Below are positions 44,312-52,961 of a stretch of DNA of 64,000 bases, one piece after another (position 1 is the stretch's first letter; the number at the start of each line of letters is the position of its first letter). The notes below the pieces were generated by a model. That model saw only the letters and a program-made list of their open reading frames with translations, ran no database searches and had not been told where the DNA came from. Source of the stretch: Galbitalea sp036271795 (lineage in GTDB: Bacteria; Actinomycetota; Actinomycetes; Actinomycetales; Microbacteriaceae); the NCBI GenBank assembly GCA_036271795.1, contig DATAZY010000086.1:1-64000 (forward strand). Reading direction: 5' to 3'. The position numbers and the translations under genes are program-made.

Positions 44312-45495
44312 CAGATCCGCAATATCCTGGTGGACTTCCGCTAGCCACCTCGTCATGGGACGACGGGGAGTATGCGGCACTCCAGGGTGTGATCTCGAGC
44401 GGTCGGTTCACGATGGGACCCCTGGTCGCATCGTTTGAGCAGCAGTTCGCCGCGTACTTTGGTTCTCGGTACGCGGTGATGGTCAACTCGGGAAGCTCCG
44501 CAAATCTCCTCGCGATTGCCGCAGCCGTTCTCGATCCGGAAGTCGACTTGAATCCCGGCGACGAGGTCCTCGTTCCTGCGGTGTCCTGGGCAACAACGTA
44601 TTATCCCGTGCAGCAGTATGGGCTGGTTCTGAAGTTCGTCGACATCGACGTCGACACACTGAACATGGATCTTGATCTCGCCGAGCAGGCGATCGGCCCA
44701 AAGACGAAAGCAATCTTCGCGGTCAACCTCCTGGGTAACCCGAATGACTATGGACGGCTGTCGGATCTTGTTCGGGCGCACAAGCTCCTGTTGATCGAGG
44801 ACAACTGTGAGTCACTCGGTGCCCGCTTCGACGGGCGCGCGGCCGGCACCTTTGGCGCGATGGGCACGTTCAGCGCGTTCTTTTCCCACCACATCTCGAC
44901 GATGGAAGGTGGTCTCATAGTCACCGACGACGAGCGCACCCAGCAGATGCTCATCTCGCTGCGAGCGCACGGTTGGACTCGCGAACTTCCCGACAAGAAC
45001 CTTGTGCACGACAAGTCGGGTGATCGCTTCGATGACCTTTTCCGGTTCGTGCTGCCCGGATACAACGTCCGTCCACTCGAAATGTCGGGCGCGCTTGGAA
45101 TCGAACAGCTCAAGAAGGTCCCGGCCCTGGTTGCCGGGCGTCGCGACAACGCCAAATACTTCCAGTCGACTCTCCGCGGCTTGGACTCGATCCGGGTGCA
45201 GCGCGAGGTGGGAGAGAGCAGCTGGTTCGGATTCTCGCTGGTGCTCGAGGGTTCGCTGGCCGGGCGACGGCGTGAGGTTGTCGACGCGCTGACCGAGCGT
45301 CAGATCGAGGTGCGCCCGATTGTCGCGGGCAACTTCACCAGGAATCCGGTCATGAAATACTTGCCGTCGATTGTTCCCGACTCGCTTCCCGCTGCCGACA
45401 AGATTCACGACGATGGCCTCTTCGTCGGGAACCACCACTTCCCGGTGCATGCGGGCATCGACCTGCTGCGCGAGGTGCTGGACGACTTGAGCTAG
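44308..45495 (+). CDS. colD: GDP-4-keto-6-deoxymannose 3-dehydratase (ColD-type)
   Basis: ColD uses PLP and glutamate to remove the C3 hydroxyl from GDP-4-keto-6-deoxy-D-mannose, giving a 3,6-dideoxy sugar. The 395-residue protein is in the DegT fold (VNSGSSANLLAIAAAV, EDNCESLGARFDG), but the PLP lysine is replaced by histidine in FSAFFSHHISTMEGG (His194-His195), the hallmark that separates ColD from aminotransferases. RAHGWTRELP, FVLPGYNVRPLEMSGALGIEQ and EVGESSWFGFS also match ColD. The start ATG 44308 overlaps the colC-like stop by 4 bp. Its stop overlaps the stop of the convergent GT4. It is intact, unlike the RfbH relic at 23540-24063. Confidence 0.92.
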   Translation: MTDPQYPGGLPLATSSWDDGEYAALQGVISSGRFTMGPLVASFEQQFAAYFGSRYAVMVNSGSSANLLAIAAAVLDPEVDLNPGDEVLVPAVSWATTYYPVQQYGLVLKFVDIDVDTLNMDLDLAEQAIGPKTKAIFAVNLLGNPNDYGRLSDLVRAHKLLLIEDNCESLGARFDGRAAGTFGAMGTFSAFFSHHISTMEGGLIVTDDERTQQMLISLRAHGWTRELPDKNLVHDKSGDRFDDLFRFVLPGYNVRPLEMSGALGIEQLKKVPALVAGRRDNAKYFQSTLRGLDSIRVQREVGESSWFGFSLVLEGSLAGRRREVVDALTERQIEVRPIVAGNFTRNPVMKYLPSIVPDSLPAADKIHDDGLFVGNHHFPVHAGIDLLREVLDDLS

Positions 45496-46598
45496 GTAAG
45501 TACACTCTCGGCGAGTGCCGTTGTGAATGACTGCGCAGTGGCTGTCGCCACCTGCGGCCACGTTGTCATTGCCGCTCGATCCCGACCCAGTCGTGCAAGT
45601 TCGAGTTGTCGAGCTGGGTTGTCGGCGAGTTCTCGCACGGCGCGTGCGAGATCCCCTGGATGTCCGGCCGTGAAGTAGTCGGCCGCAGGGCCGCCGACCT
45701 CGCGAAAGACCTCAGTGTCCGCGAGCAAGACCGGAAGGCCGGCACTCATCGCCTCCACCGCCGGGAGCGAAAACCCGGTAGCAAGGGTCGAATCAATAAG
45801 CGCGGTGGCCGTGCCGATCAGTTCGTCGAGTTCCTCTGTCGATACCCAGGACCTCAGATCGACCGTGTCGCCGAGTCCGAGCTCGTCGACGAGGGGACGC
45901 AACGGATCGTCTGGGCCGCCCCCCGTGATCACCAACCGGGGGCGCGCATCCGGTGCGATGAGCGACCACGCCCGCACGACGGTCTCGAAGTTCTTGTAGG
46001 GGCTTCGCTGGCCCATCGCAAGAAAAAGGTCGCTTCGGTGTTCGTGCGCTTTCGGTGCTGCGTCGCGACTCATTCTCGCGGCGAGAGGGATCACGTCGAT
46101 CCGGTCGGTCGGGAAACGGAGGTACTTCCTGATTGCGGCCGCAGAGTATTCGCTGATGGTAATGAGGCGACTTGCCCCCTTCGCAGCCCGTCTCTCCATC
46201 CATTTGACCGGCTCGGTGAAGACTTTCGTCTGCATGAGCTCCGGATGCGAGAAATAAAGCAGATCGTGCACGGTGATCACAACGGGAACCGACGAACTCA
46301 GCGGTCCAAACATCGCCGGTCCATGGATGAGATCCGCGCCCAGGAGAGCCGCTTCTTTCGACACGGCGAACAGTTCCCCCCGCGCCCAGGCAAGTCGATT
46401 CTCTCCACTTATCCCGGATGCAATCATCTCTCCCGGAAACCAAGAGTGGTCTGCAGCCATGAGCTCTGTGCTGGCATATCCGACGAATTCGAAGCCGGTC
46501 TCCTGCGTTCCTAACGCCCGGTAGAGTTCACGCGCATAGACCTCGATCCCACCCTTTGTCCCGGTCGTCTGGAGCAAATTGACGAGCACCCTAGGCAT
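45492..46598 (-). CDS. GT4-type glycosyltransferase
   Basis: This 368-residue GT-B transferase starts with PRVLVNLLQTTGTKGGIEVY, the glycine-rich acceptor loop. VPVVITVHDLLYFSHPEL and RLITISEYSAAAIRKYL are typical of GT4 enzymes. The nucleotide domain has LFLAMGQRSPYKNFETVVRA, LVITGGGPDDPL and TGFSLPAVEAMSAGLPVLL (the E-x7-E motif with Thr for the first Glu). The ATG at 46598 is chosen since upstream codons are unconserved and the divergent gene starts nearby. Its end overlaps the end of colD by 4 bp. It probably acts in the same glycan as the colitose-type sugar. Confidence 0.85.
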   Translation of the reverse strand: MPRVLVNLLQTTGTKGGIEVYARELYRALGTQETGFEFVGYASTELMAADHSWFPGEMIASGISGENRLAWARGELFAVSKEAALLGADLIHGPAMFGPLSSSVPVVITVHDLLYFSHPELMQTKVFTEPVKWMERRAAKGASRLITISEYSAAAIRKYLRFPTDRIDVIPLAARMSRDAAPKAHEHRSDLFLAMGQRSPYKNFETVVRAWSLIAPDARPRLVITGGGPDDPLRPLVDELGLGDTVDLRSWVSTEELDELIGTATALIDSTLATGFSLPAVEAMSAGLPVLLADTEVFREVGGPAADYFTAGHPGDLARAVRELADNPARQLELARLGRDRAAMTTWPQVATATAQSFTTALAESVLT

Positions 46599-46684
46599 CC
46601 AGCCATGGTAACGGCAAAGCTGCAGGGCGCCTTCTTGTAGAGTCGACACGCTTGTCTTGTCTCCTAGAAAAACCGAGGTTTCCG

Positions 46685-47752
46685 TTGGTAGATCGCGCTC
46701 TGGGCACCGTGCTTGTGACGGGGGGTGCCGGATTCATCGGCTGCGCTCTGTCCGAGCGCATCGCCGAAACGGCCGACCGCTGGATCGCTCTCGATAATCT
46801 TCATCCGCAGGTGCATCTAGGGCGAGACCGGCCAGCAGCGTTGCATCCGGCAGCGGAACTCGTTGTGGGGGATGTCACCGATTCGGCCGTGTGGACGGAT
46901 CTGCTGGATAGTTTCCGGCCGGACGTCGTCGTTCACCTTGCGGCAGAGACCGGCACCGCGCAGTCGCTCCGTGAGGCGTCACGGCACGCGGAAGTCAACG
47001 TCGTAGGCACGACCGCCATGCTTGACGGGTTCGGTTCGGTTGGTCACGTTCCCTCGCGATTCGTGCTTAGCAGTAGCCGTGCGGTTTACGGCGAAGGTGA
47101 GTGGCTCACACCAGGCGGAGTCACCTTTCGGCCCGGGCAACGATCGCATGCTCAACTCGACGCCGCTCAGTGGGACTTCGATCGCGCGACGGCGCTGCCC
47201 AGCGAGGCATCGCGTACCTGGCCCGCGCCGACGAGTGTGTACGGCGCCACCAAACTGGCTCAGGAGCATATCCTCTCGGCGTGGGCGGGCTCGAATGACG
47301 CAATGCTCACGATACTTCGGTTCCAGAACGTATACGGCCCCGGACAGTCCCTGAGTAATCCATATACCGGGATCGTGTCGCTGTTCTCGCAGCTTGCTAT
47401 GCGCGGCGAATCCATTCCGATCTACGAGGACGGTGCGATTACGCGCGACTTCGTCTATATCGATGATGTAGCTGACTCGCTCGCGACCGTCATTGTCGAT
47501 CCCCCCGCTGCGAGCCCCTCCGTTTACGACATCGGCTCTGGAGTGGGCACGACAATTCTCGAGCTCGCGAGCGAAATCGCTCGGTTTCACGGCGCGCCCC
47601 CGCCGCGGATAACCGGCGCCTATCGTGACGGAGACGTCCGCCACGCAGAGTGCGATATCAGGCGTACGCTCGCATCCCTGGACTGGACGCCGCGCTGGGA
47701 CGTTGCCCAGGGAATGTCTGCCCTGCAGGAATGGATCGCAACCCAGATATGA
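46685..47752 (+). CDS. NAD-dependent epimerase with long insert (dTDP-rhamnose 4-epimerase-like)
   Basis: This extended SDR of about 355 residues has VLVTGGAGFIGCALSERI, VVHLAAETGTAQSLREA and the catalytic YGATKLAQEHIL. Between SRAVYGEGEWLTPGG and the catalytic Tyr it has an insert of about 40 residues (RSHAQLDAAQWDFDRA...), a feature of dTDP-L-rhamnose 4-epimerases that make 6-deoxy-L-talose. LRFQNVYGPGQSLSNPYTGIVSLF follows. The likely start is TTG 46685, six bases after GAGG; TTG 46652 is also in frame. It overlaps the flippase gene by 4 bp. The substrate assignment is tentative. Confidence 0.75.
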   Translation: MVDRALGTVLVTGGAGFIGCALSERIAETADRWIALDNLHPQVHLGRDRPAALHPAAELVVGDVTDSAVWTDLLDSFRPDVVVHLAAETGTAQSLREASRHAEVNVVGTTAMLDGFGSVGHVPSRFVLSSSRAVYGEGEWLTPGGVTFRPGQRSHAQLDAAQWDFDRATALPSEASRTWPAPTSVYGATKLAQEHILSAWAGSNDAMLTILRFQNVYGPGQSLSNPYTGIVSLFSQLAMRGESIPIYEDGAITRDFVYIDDVADSLATVIVDPPAASPSVYDIGSGVGTTILELASEIARFHGAPPPRITGAYRDGDVRHAECDIRRTLASLDWTPRWDVAQGMSALQEWIATQI

Positions 47753-49023
47753 CCAGTCAAGCGCCGGTGGACCAGCCCGCGCGACGCGGAGCTCCTCTCA
47801 TCATCGCCGCCACCGTCATCGCGGGTATTGCCGGTTACGCGGTGACCTTTCTCGTTCTTCGTTTTGTCGGCGCAGCCGCCTATGCGGTGTTCGCGGCATT
47901 TTGGGCGGCGATGTACCTCATTGTCGGCGGGGTATCCGGGGTCCAGCAGGAGATCGCCCGGGCGACGCATCCGATCGCATTCGGCTCACGGAATCGACCG
48001 AACAAGGCACGAAATTTTGCGCTGATAACTGCCGGCGCTCTCTTCGTTCTGATACTTGTGACCTCGCCCGCATGGGCGCCGTTTGTTTTCAGGGCAGACG
48101 GCGAGGCACTTGTCGTTCCGCTCGCCGTGGGAACATCCTCTTACGTTTTGGTCGCCACCCTCAGTGGCGCCCTCTATGGACTGTCGCAGTGGCGCAGCAT
48201 CTTCCTGATGATCATCACCGATGGTCTCCTCAGATTGATCTTTGTTCTCATCGTATTTATTTTCACCCGTGACATCTTGTGGATCGCGTGGGCTGCGGCC
48301 CTGCCGCTTCCCCTTACGATTGCGCTGCTGTGGAGGTTCATTCGCCCCGGCCTCGTCGGCAGAAGCGAGCTGGATGTCGGCTACCGTGACCTTACCTGGA
48401 ACGTCGCGCGCACGGTGTTGGCCTCCATCTCCACCGCGGCGCTGGTGAGCGGGTTTCCGCTCATCCTCGCCGTCGCAGGGAAGTCAGCGTCGGCGACTTA
48501 TGTCGGTCACCTGATCTTCGCCATTACGATCACGCGTGCTCCGCTTATCGTGACGGTGATGGCACTTCAGAGTTTCTTCGTCGTGCATTTCCGTGAAAAC
48601 GGCAGGTCTTCCGGACGCACGCTCGGTCTCGCCCTGGGAGTGTTGCTCCTGGGCGGCGTTCTGCTCGCCACGCTTGCCTGGTGGATCGGCCCCTCTATCC
48701 TGAACTGGCTGTTCGGCGAGTCAGGTGGGATTGGAAGCGAGTTCGTTACAATCCTCGTCATCTCGTCGGCCATGGTCGCCGGATTGACGGTGACTGGTTC
48801 CGCGGTGCTCGCTCGTTCGCGTCACTTTGTCTATTCGTTTGGCTGGGTCATGGCCGCGATAACGACCATTCTTCTGATGTCGCTGCCGATTGCACTGACC
48901 GTTCGGATCGAATCGGCGCTTCTCGCCGGACCGGTCGTCGGACTCCTCTTTCACTGCGTTTGGCTCGGGTGGTACGCGCGTCGACACAGTGCGAGCGACG
49001 TCCCGCAGCAGATGAAGGGTTAG
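47749..49023 (+). CDS. Wzx-like flippase, MOP-superfamily membrane protein
   Basis: This is a 424-residue protein with about 12 membrane helices (APLIIAATVIAGIAGYAVTF, VFAAFWAAMYLIVGG, and later pairs), of the size and layout of polysaccharide flippases of the MATE/MOP superfamily. SGVQQEIARATHP in the second loop and RAPLIVTVMALQSFFV after the middle are the kind of charged loops found in Wzx. It overlaps the epimerase gene by 4 bp and is the last plus-strand gene before the convergent ligase-like genes. It may flip lipid-linked repeat units, in addition to the ABC exporter at 12901-14477. Confidence 0.75.
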   Translation: MTSQAPVDQPARRGAPLIIAATVIAGIAGYAVTFLVLRFVGAAAYAVFAAFWAAMYLIVGGVSGVQQEIARATHPIAFGSRNRPNKARNFALITAGALFVLILVTSPAWAPFVFRADGEALVVPLAVGTSSYVLVATLSGALYGLSQWRSIFLMIITDGLLRLIFVLIVFIFTRDILWIAWAAALPLPLTIALLWRFIRPGLVGRSELDVGYRDLTWNVARTVLASISTAALVSGFPLILAVAGKSASATYVGHLIFAITITRAPLIVTVMALQSFFVVHFRENGRSSGRTLGLALGVLLLGGVLLATLAWWIGPSILNWLFGESGGIGSEFVTILVISSAMVAGLTVTGSAVLARSRHFVYSFGWVMAAITTILLMSLPIALTVRIESALLAGPVVGLLFHCVWLGWYARRHSASDVPQQMKG

Positions 49024-49028
49024 CCGAC

Positions 49029-50339
49029 CTATTCCGGTTCCAGCCCGGTCTGGCGCAAGACGATCACAGACTCGAACGCCCCCCGCCAGCTCAGCTCCCG
49101 CGAGGCCTTGACCGAGCACACCACGAGGCTCAGCCAGCCAAATTCGACGAGCAGAGAACTTTCGGCCAGCCCACTGATCACGAGAGCCACGAGAACGAGC
49201 GAAGGCCACGCAAACACCACACTTCGACGGCGAGACGCGAGCAGCCATGACCGCGTCAATGCGAGCCCGAGGAAGACCAGGAATACGGCGAAACCGACGA
49301 GTCCGAGTTGGAACCAGACATCGAGGTACGCGTTCAGGGCGGACCCGGCGAAGTGCCCACCTGCGGTGAATGTCGTGAACGGGTAGGTGTCGCGCGGCCA
49401 GGCTCCAACCCAGCCCCAGCCCTGCAGGAACCGCGATTGCGTAAAAGCCCAGACTCCCTGCCATACGCTCAGCCGGTAGGTGAGTGCACCCGTTGCATTG
49501 AAGGTCGTAACAATCGTCCCCCGAAAGATCCAGGAGGCGATAGCGATCGCCACGATAAGCACGAGCACTCCCAGTTGCCAGAATCGGCGGGAAGAATCGG
49601 ACGCGCGTCGAAGACCGTAGAGAACCGCCGCCGCTGCTCCGACGACAAGGGCTGCGCCCAGCGCGAGGGGCGCTCGACTCAGCAGCAGGCAAACGGCGCC
49701 AAGGACCAGAGAGCCGACCCCGACTCCGCGCTGCACGGACTTCGTCCGCATCTCCGTTGCAAACGTGATGAGCGCGACGACGGCAACCAACCCGAGCTGG
49801 TCGGTGGTGTTAACCAGACCGGTGATCGGACCCAGGTCGCCGATCCTGCCGGTAACGCCCAGAAAATGAATGGGCGTATCAATAAGCAACCCGGAGAGGA
49901 TTTCGACTGCAAGTGACAACGCCAGCGCGAACCGCAGCACGTTTCCGAAGGTCCGAACGATTTGGATGGTGTCGCGCGCGAGTGCGACGTAGATACCCAG
50001 CAGGGCGAACACGACCAGGTAGGAGATGCCCGCAAGCGACGCCCAGTGGTACTGGCTCCAGAAGATGGAGACTCCGGCCCAGCCAAGAAAGCCCAGGAGC
50101 GAGATCGGGAGCAGGCCGCTCCATCCGATCTCCCGCCATTGTGCCGCCAGCGAAAGAATAGCGATCACGCCCAGGCCGCTCAGGATGGCGATATAGCCAG
50201 CCCAGCCGATCAACTGGTGAAGGGCGAAGGAGAAGACAGCAGTGCCGACGATCGTGGTGGTGAGCGCCGAAGTCAACCGCGCCGACCCGAGCATCGCCTT
50301 GGCGAGCTCGAATCCCGATAGGGGCGCCGTACGTGCCAT
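49029..50339 (-). CDS. O-antigen ligase-like membrane protein (first of two)
   Basis: This is a 436-residue polytopic protein with about ten helices. A large loop near the C-terminus reads TYRLSVWQGVWAFTQSRFLQGWGWVGAWPRDTYPF, followed by HFAGSALNAYLDVWFQLGL, similar to the Wzy_C (O-antigen ligase) region whose conserved Arg and His/Asn act in glycan transfer. The start is the ATG at 50339, after the long N-terminal open frame is discarded. It lies 2 bp after the stop of the paralogue at 50342-51664. It may attach the finished glycan to its acceptor or polymerise it. No acceptor is evident. Confidence 0.82.
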   Translation of the reverse strand: MARTAPLSGFELAKAMLGSARLTSALTTTIVGTAVFSFALHQLIGWAGYIAILSGLGVIAILSLAAQWREIGWSGLLPISLLGFLGWAGVSIFWSQYHWASLAGISYLVVFALLGIYVALARDTIQIVRTFGNVLRFALALSLAVEILSGLLIDTPIHFLGVTGRIGDLGPITGLVNTTDQLGLVAVVALITFATEMRTKSVQRGVGVGSLVLGAVCLLLSRAPLALGAALVVGAAAAVLYGLRRASDSSRRFWQLGVLVLIVAIAIASWIFRGTIVTTFNATGALTYRLSVWQGVWAFTQSRFLQGWGWVGAWPRDTYPFTTFTAGGHFAGSALNAYLDVWFQLGLVGFAVFLVFLGLALTRSWLLASRRRSVVFAWPSLVLVALVISGLAESSLLVEFGWLSLVVCSVKASRELSWRGAFESVIVLRQTGLEPE

Positions 50340-50341
50340 GG

Positions 50342-51664
50342 CTAGTGCACCGACAGTGGATCCGGCACACGCAGTGGGTCTGGACGCTTGGTCTTGATCG
50401 CGAAGAGGCTGAGCAGCAGCAGTCCGTATTCGATCAGAAGTCTCGACTCCGCCACGCTCTGCGCGAGCAGGGCCACGAGAATCAGGACCGGCAACAGGGT
50501 GGATGCGTCGTACGGCGCCGGCGCTCCGGGCCCGAACTGCGGGCGATCGACGGCGAGGATCCACGAACGTACGAGCGCGCTCAGCGCGAATGCCGCGAAA
50601 ATGATGACGCCGATGATGCCCAACTGCAACCAGAGGTCGAGCCAGGCGTCGTGCGCCTGGAGGTACTGGATGCCCCCGATTGTGAAGGCTGGCTGGTTGA
50701 AGGGTTTAAGTCCCGGGACCCAGTAGCTGATCCAGCCCCAGCCGAGAACGGGTCGCTGGCTGGCCAGCTTGATGACTTCGCCCCAGATGTTCGTGCGCCC
50801 GGTCAGCGTGCTCGTCTTGTTGAGGAGGGCCAGGATGGGGGTGCGCAGGATAAACGCGCCCAGGGCGCCGAGCACGATCACCACGACCGAGATTCCGGCG
50901 ATCGTGCGCCGCACTTGAGTCGTCTGCGCGCGCCGCAGCAGTACGAGCACGATGGCCGCAACCGCGACGACAACCGCGGCAACGGCAACAGTCGCGGACC
51001 GGGTGAGCGCGATGTCGACCAGGGCGACGCCGATCCAGAAACCGCTCCATCCGCGCCGCATCGACCGTGAGGCGAATTCGAGCGCAAACGCGATGACTCC
51101 GAGCAGGGCGACAAAACCCAGGAGATCGGAGTTGCCCATGATGCCCTGGATGCGATCGCCGTGCAGCAGGAGGTCGCGCGACCAGTACTCGGCCGGATGG
51201 ATTTTCTGGCCCGCGTAGTTGGTCCACCACGGCGTGAATGGGTGGCGCACGATCAGCGAGACCACGAGCTCGAACAGGATCGACGCGGCGAGAATGATCC
51301 GCAGCGCATGCCCGAGCAGGCGCAGGAGCTCCGGCAGTGTGAAGCTGACGGCGAGGCTCAGGGCGCCAAGCACGGTAACGATCGAGAGCACCGACGCCGC
51401 GACCGTCCACTGACGGTAGTCCGACCAGATGATCGAGAGCAGAGCGAGAGCCAGGAACACGAGGAGCGGGAAGGGCAAGCCGGTGGGCCGCCAACGGCTT
51501 CTGGCCCGAATGACGATGACGAGGGAAATCACGAAGATCGCAGCGACGATCGCACCCCAGCCGTACCAGGTCAGCGCGTAGCGCTCCGTATCACCGGAGA
51601 GCACGGTGAAGAAGACCAGAACTGCGTAAACCGACAGCCACGCGCGCTTTCTGACCATGAGCAC
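50342..51664 (-). CDS. O-antigen ligase-like membrane protein (second of two)
   Basis: The protein has 440 residues with about 12 helices. The loop between late helices holds TNIWGEVIKLASQRPVLGWGWISYWVPGLKPF and LQAHDAWLDLWLQLGIIGVIIF, which corresponds to the same loop in the neighbour, so the two are paralogues (GWGW and the DLWLQLG/DVWFQLG pairs align). RDLLLHGDRIQGIMGNSDLLG is a further Wzy_C-type segment. Start GTG 51664; ATG 51658 is possible. It lies 5 bp after the acyl-CoA dehydrogenase gene on the same strand. It probably performs ligation or polymerisation of glycans outside the membrane. Confidence 0.82.
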   Translation of the reverse strand: MLMVRKRAWLSVYAVLVFFTVLSGDTERYALTWYGWGAIVAAIFVISLVIVIRARSRWRPTGLPFPLLVFLALALLSIIWSDYRQWTVAASVLSIVTVLGALSLAVSFTLPELLRLLGHALRIILAASILFELVVSLIVRHPFTPWWTNYAGQKIHPAEYWSRDLLLHGDRIQGIMGNSDLLGFVALLGVIAFALEFASRSMRRGWSGFWIGVALVDIALTRSATVAVAAVVVAVAAIVLVLLRRAQTTQVRRTIAGISVVVIVLGALGAFILRTPILALLNKTSTLTGRTNIWGEVIKLASQRPVLGWGWISYWVPGLKPFNQPAFTIGGIQYLQAHDAWLDLWLQLGIIGVIIFAAFALSALVRSWILAVDRPQFGPGAPAPYDASTLLPVLILVALLAQSVAESRLLIEYGLLLLSLFAIKTKRPDPLRVPDPLSVH

Positions 51665-51668
51665 GAGG

Positions 51669-52850
51669 TTATACGAAGGCGGCCTTGCCCGTGATCGCCC
51701 TTCCGACGATGAGCGTGTTCATCTCGCGGGTCCCCTCATAGCTGTAGATCGCTTCTGCATCGGCGAAGTATTTCATCACGCCATAGTCGAGAACGATTCC
51801 GTTGCCGCCGAAAAGCTCTCGGCACCACGCCACCGTCTCGCGCATCCGCGAGGTCGCGTACTCCTTGGCGAGGGCCGAGTGTTCGTCGCGCTGGGCGCCC
51901 TCGTCGAGCATGTCCGAGACGCGCGTGACGAGGGCAATGGACGAGGTGATGTTGGCCAGGCTCTTCGCGAGCAGCTCCTGGATCAGTTGGTGGCTCCCGA
52001 TCGGCTCGCCGAACTGGTTGCGCTCGCCCGCGTAGGTCACGGCCGCCTCGTACGCCCCGACCGCGTTGCCGATCGCGGCCCAGGCCACCTCGGCCCGGGT
52101 CAGTCGGAGCACGGCGGCGGTCTCACGGAACGATTCCGACTTCTGCAGGCGGTTGGCTTCCGGCACGACCACATCGGTTAGCACGATGTCCGCGTTCTGG
52201 ACGATTCGCAGAGCCTGCTTGCCCTCGATCCGGGACGCCCGGTAGCCGGGCGTGGACGTTGGCACGATGAAGCCCTTGACCTGGTTGTCGGCGGAGTCCC
52301 TGGCCCAGACGATCGTCACATCGCTCACCGAGCCGTTGCCGATCCAGCGCTTAGCGCCGTTGATGACCCAGTTGTCGCCATCCCGAGTCGCGGTGGTCCG
52401 GAGGCCCTGGGCGGTATCAGAACCCGAGAGTGGTTCGGTCAGCGCGAACGCGCCGAGGAGTTCGCCGGAGGCGAACCGGGGCAGCCAGTTCGCGCGTTGC
52501 TCGGCGCTGCCGGCAACGGCGATGGATCCCATCACGAGGCCGTTCTGCATGCCGACGAGAGTCGCGACGCTGGCGTCGACACGCGCGAGTTCGAGCGCGA
52601 CCCAGCCGCGGAATGTGGCCGAGTTGGGGAAGCTCCAGGTCTCCGGCCACGACGACCCGAACAGCCCGAGCTTCGCCAGACCGTTCAGGACAGAGCGCGG
52701 GAAGAACTCCGCCCGCTCCCATAGCCCGTTCATGATCGGCCGAACCTCCGCCTCGAGGAACGCGCGGAGTTCGAGGATGAACGCCTTCTCGTGGTCTGTC
52801 AGCAGGCTTTCAAACCCGTAGAAATCGCTGGCCAGTGGCTCGAATTTCAT
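51669..52850 (-). CDS. Acyl-CoA dehydrogenase (glutaryl-CoA dehydrogenase-like)
   Basis: This FAD enzyme of 393 residues is of the acyl-CoA dehydrogenase fold. AFALTEPLSGSDTAQGLRTTA is the family FAD-binding motif, NWVINGAKRWIGNGSVSD follows, and RNQFGEPIGSHQLIQELLAKSL is in the helical C-terminal domain. ELFGGNGIVLDYGVMKYFAD and the carboxyl-side YSYEGTREMNTLIVGRAITG place it near glutaryl-CoA dehydrogenases. It is expressed from the minus strand upstream of the ligase-like pair (5 bp apart) but has no evident link to glycan synthesis. The catalytic base is probably the Glu in the YEGTRE segment. Confidence 0.92.
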   Translation of the reverse strand: MKFEPLASDFYGFESLLTDHEKAFILELRAFLEAEVRPIMNGLWERAEFFPRSVLNGLAKLGLFGSSWPETWSFPNSATFRGWVALELARVDASVATLVGMQNGLVMGSIAVAGSAEQRANWLPRFASGELLGAFALTEPLSGSDTAQGLRTTATRDGDNWVINGAKRWIGNGSVSDVTIVWARDSADNQVKGFIVPTSTPGYRASRIEGKQALRIVQNADIVLTDVVVPEANRLQKSESFRETAAVLRLTRAEVAWAAIGNAVGAYEAAVTYAGERNQFGEPIGSHQLIQELLAKSLANITSSIALVTRVSDMLDEGAQRDEHSALAKEYATSRMRETVAWCRELFGGNGIVLDYGVMKYFADAEAIYSYEGTREMNTLIVGRAITGKAAFV

Positions 52851-52961
52851 TCAGTGCTCCGTGTCCTTCATCGATGGTGTCGGTTCACGGTAGGTGCAAC
52901 GTACGAAAGGCTCTAAAGCCGTTGGTACTTTTGTCTAACGCGTCGAGGAGGAGGCAGCAGG

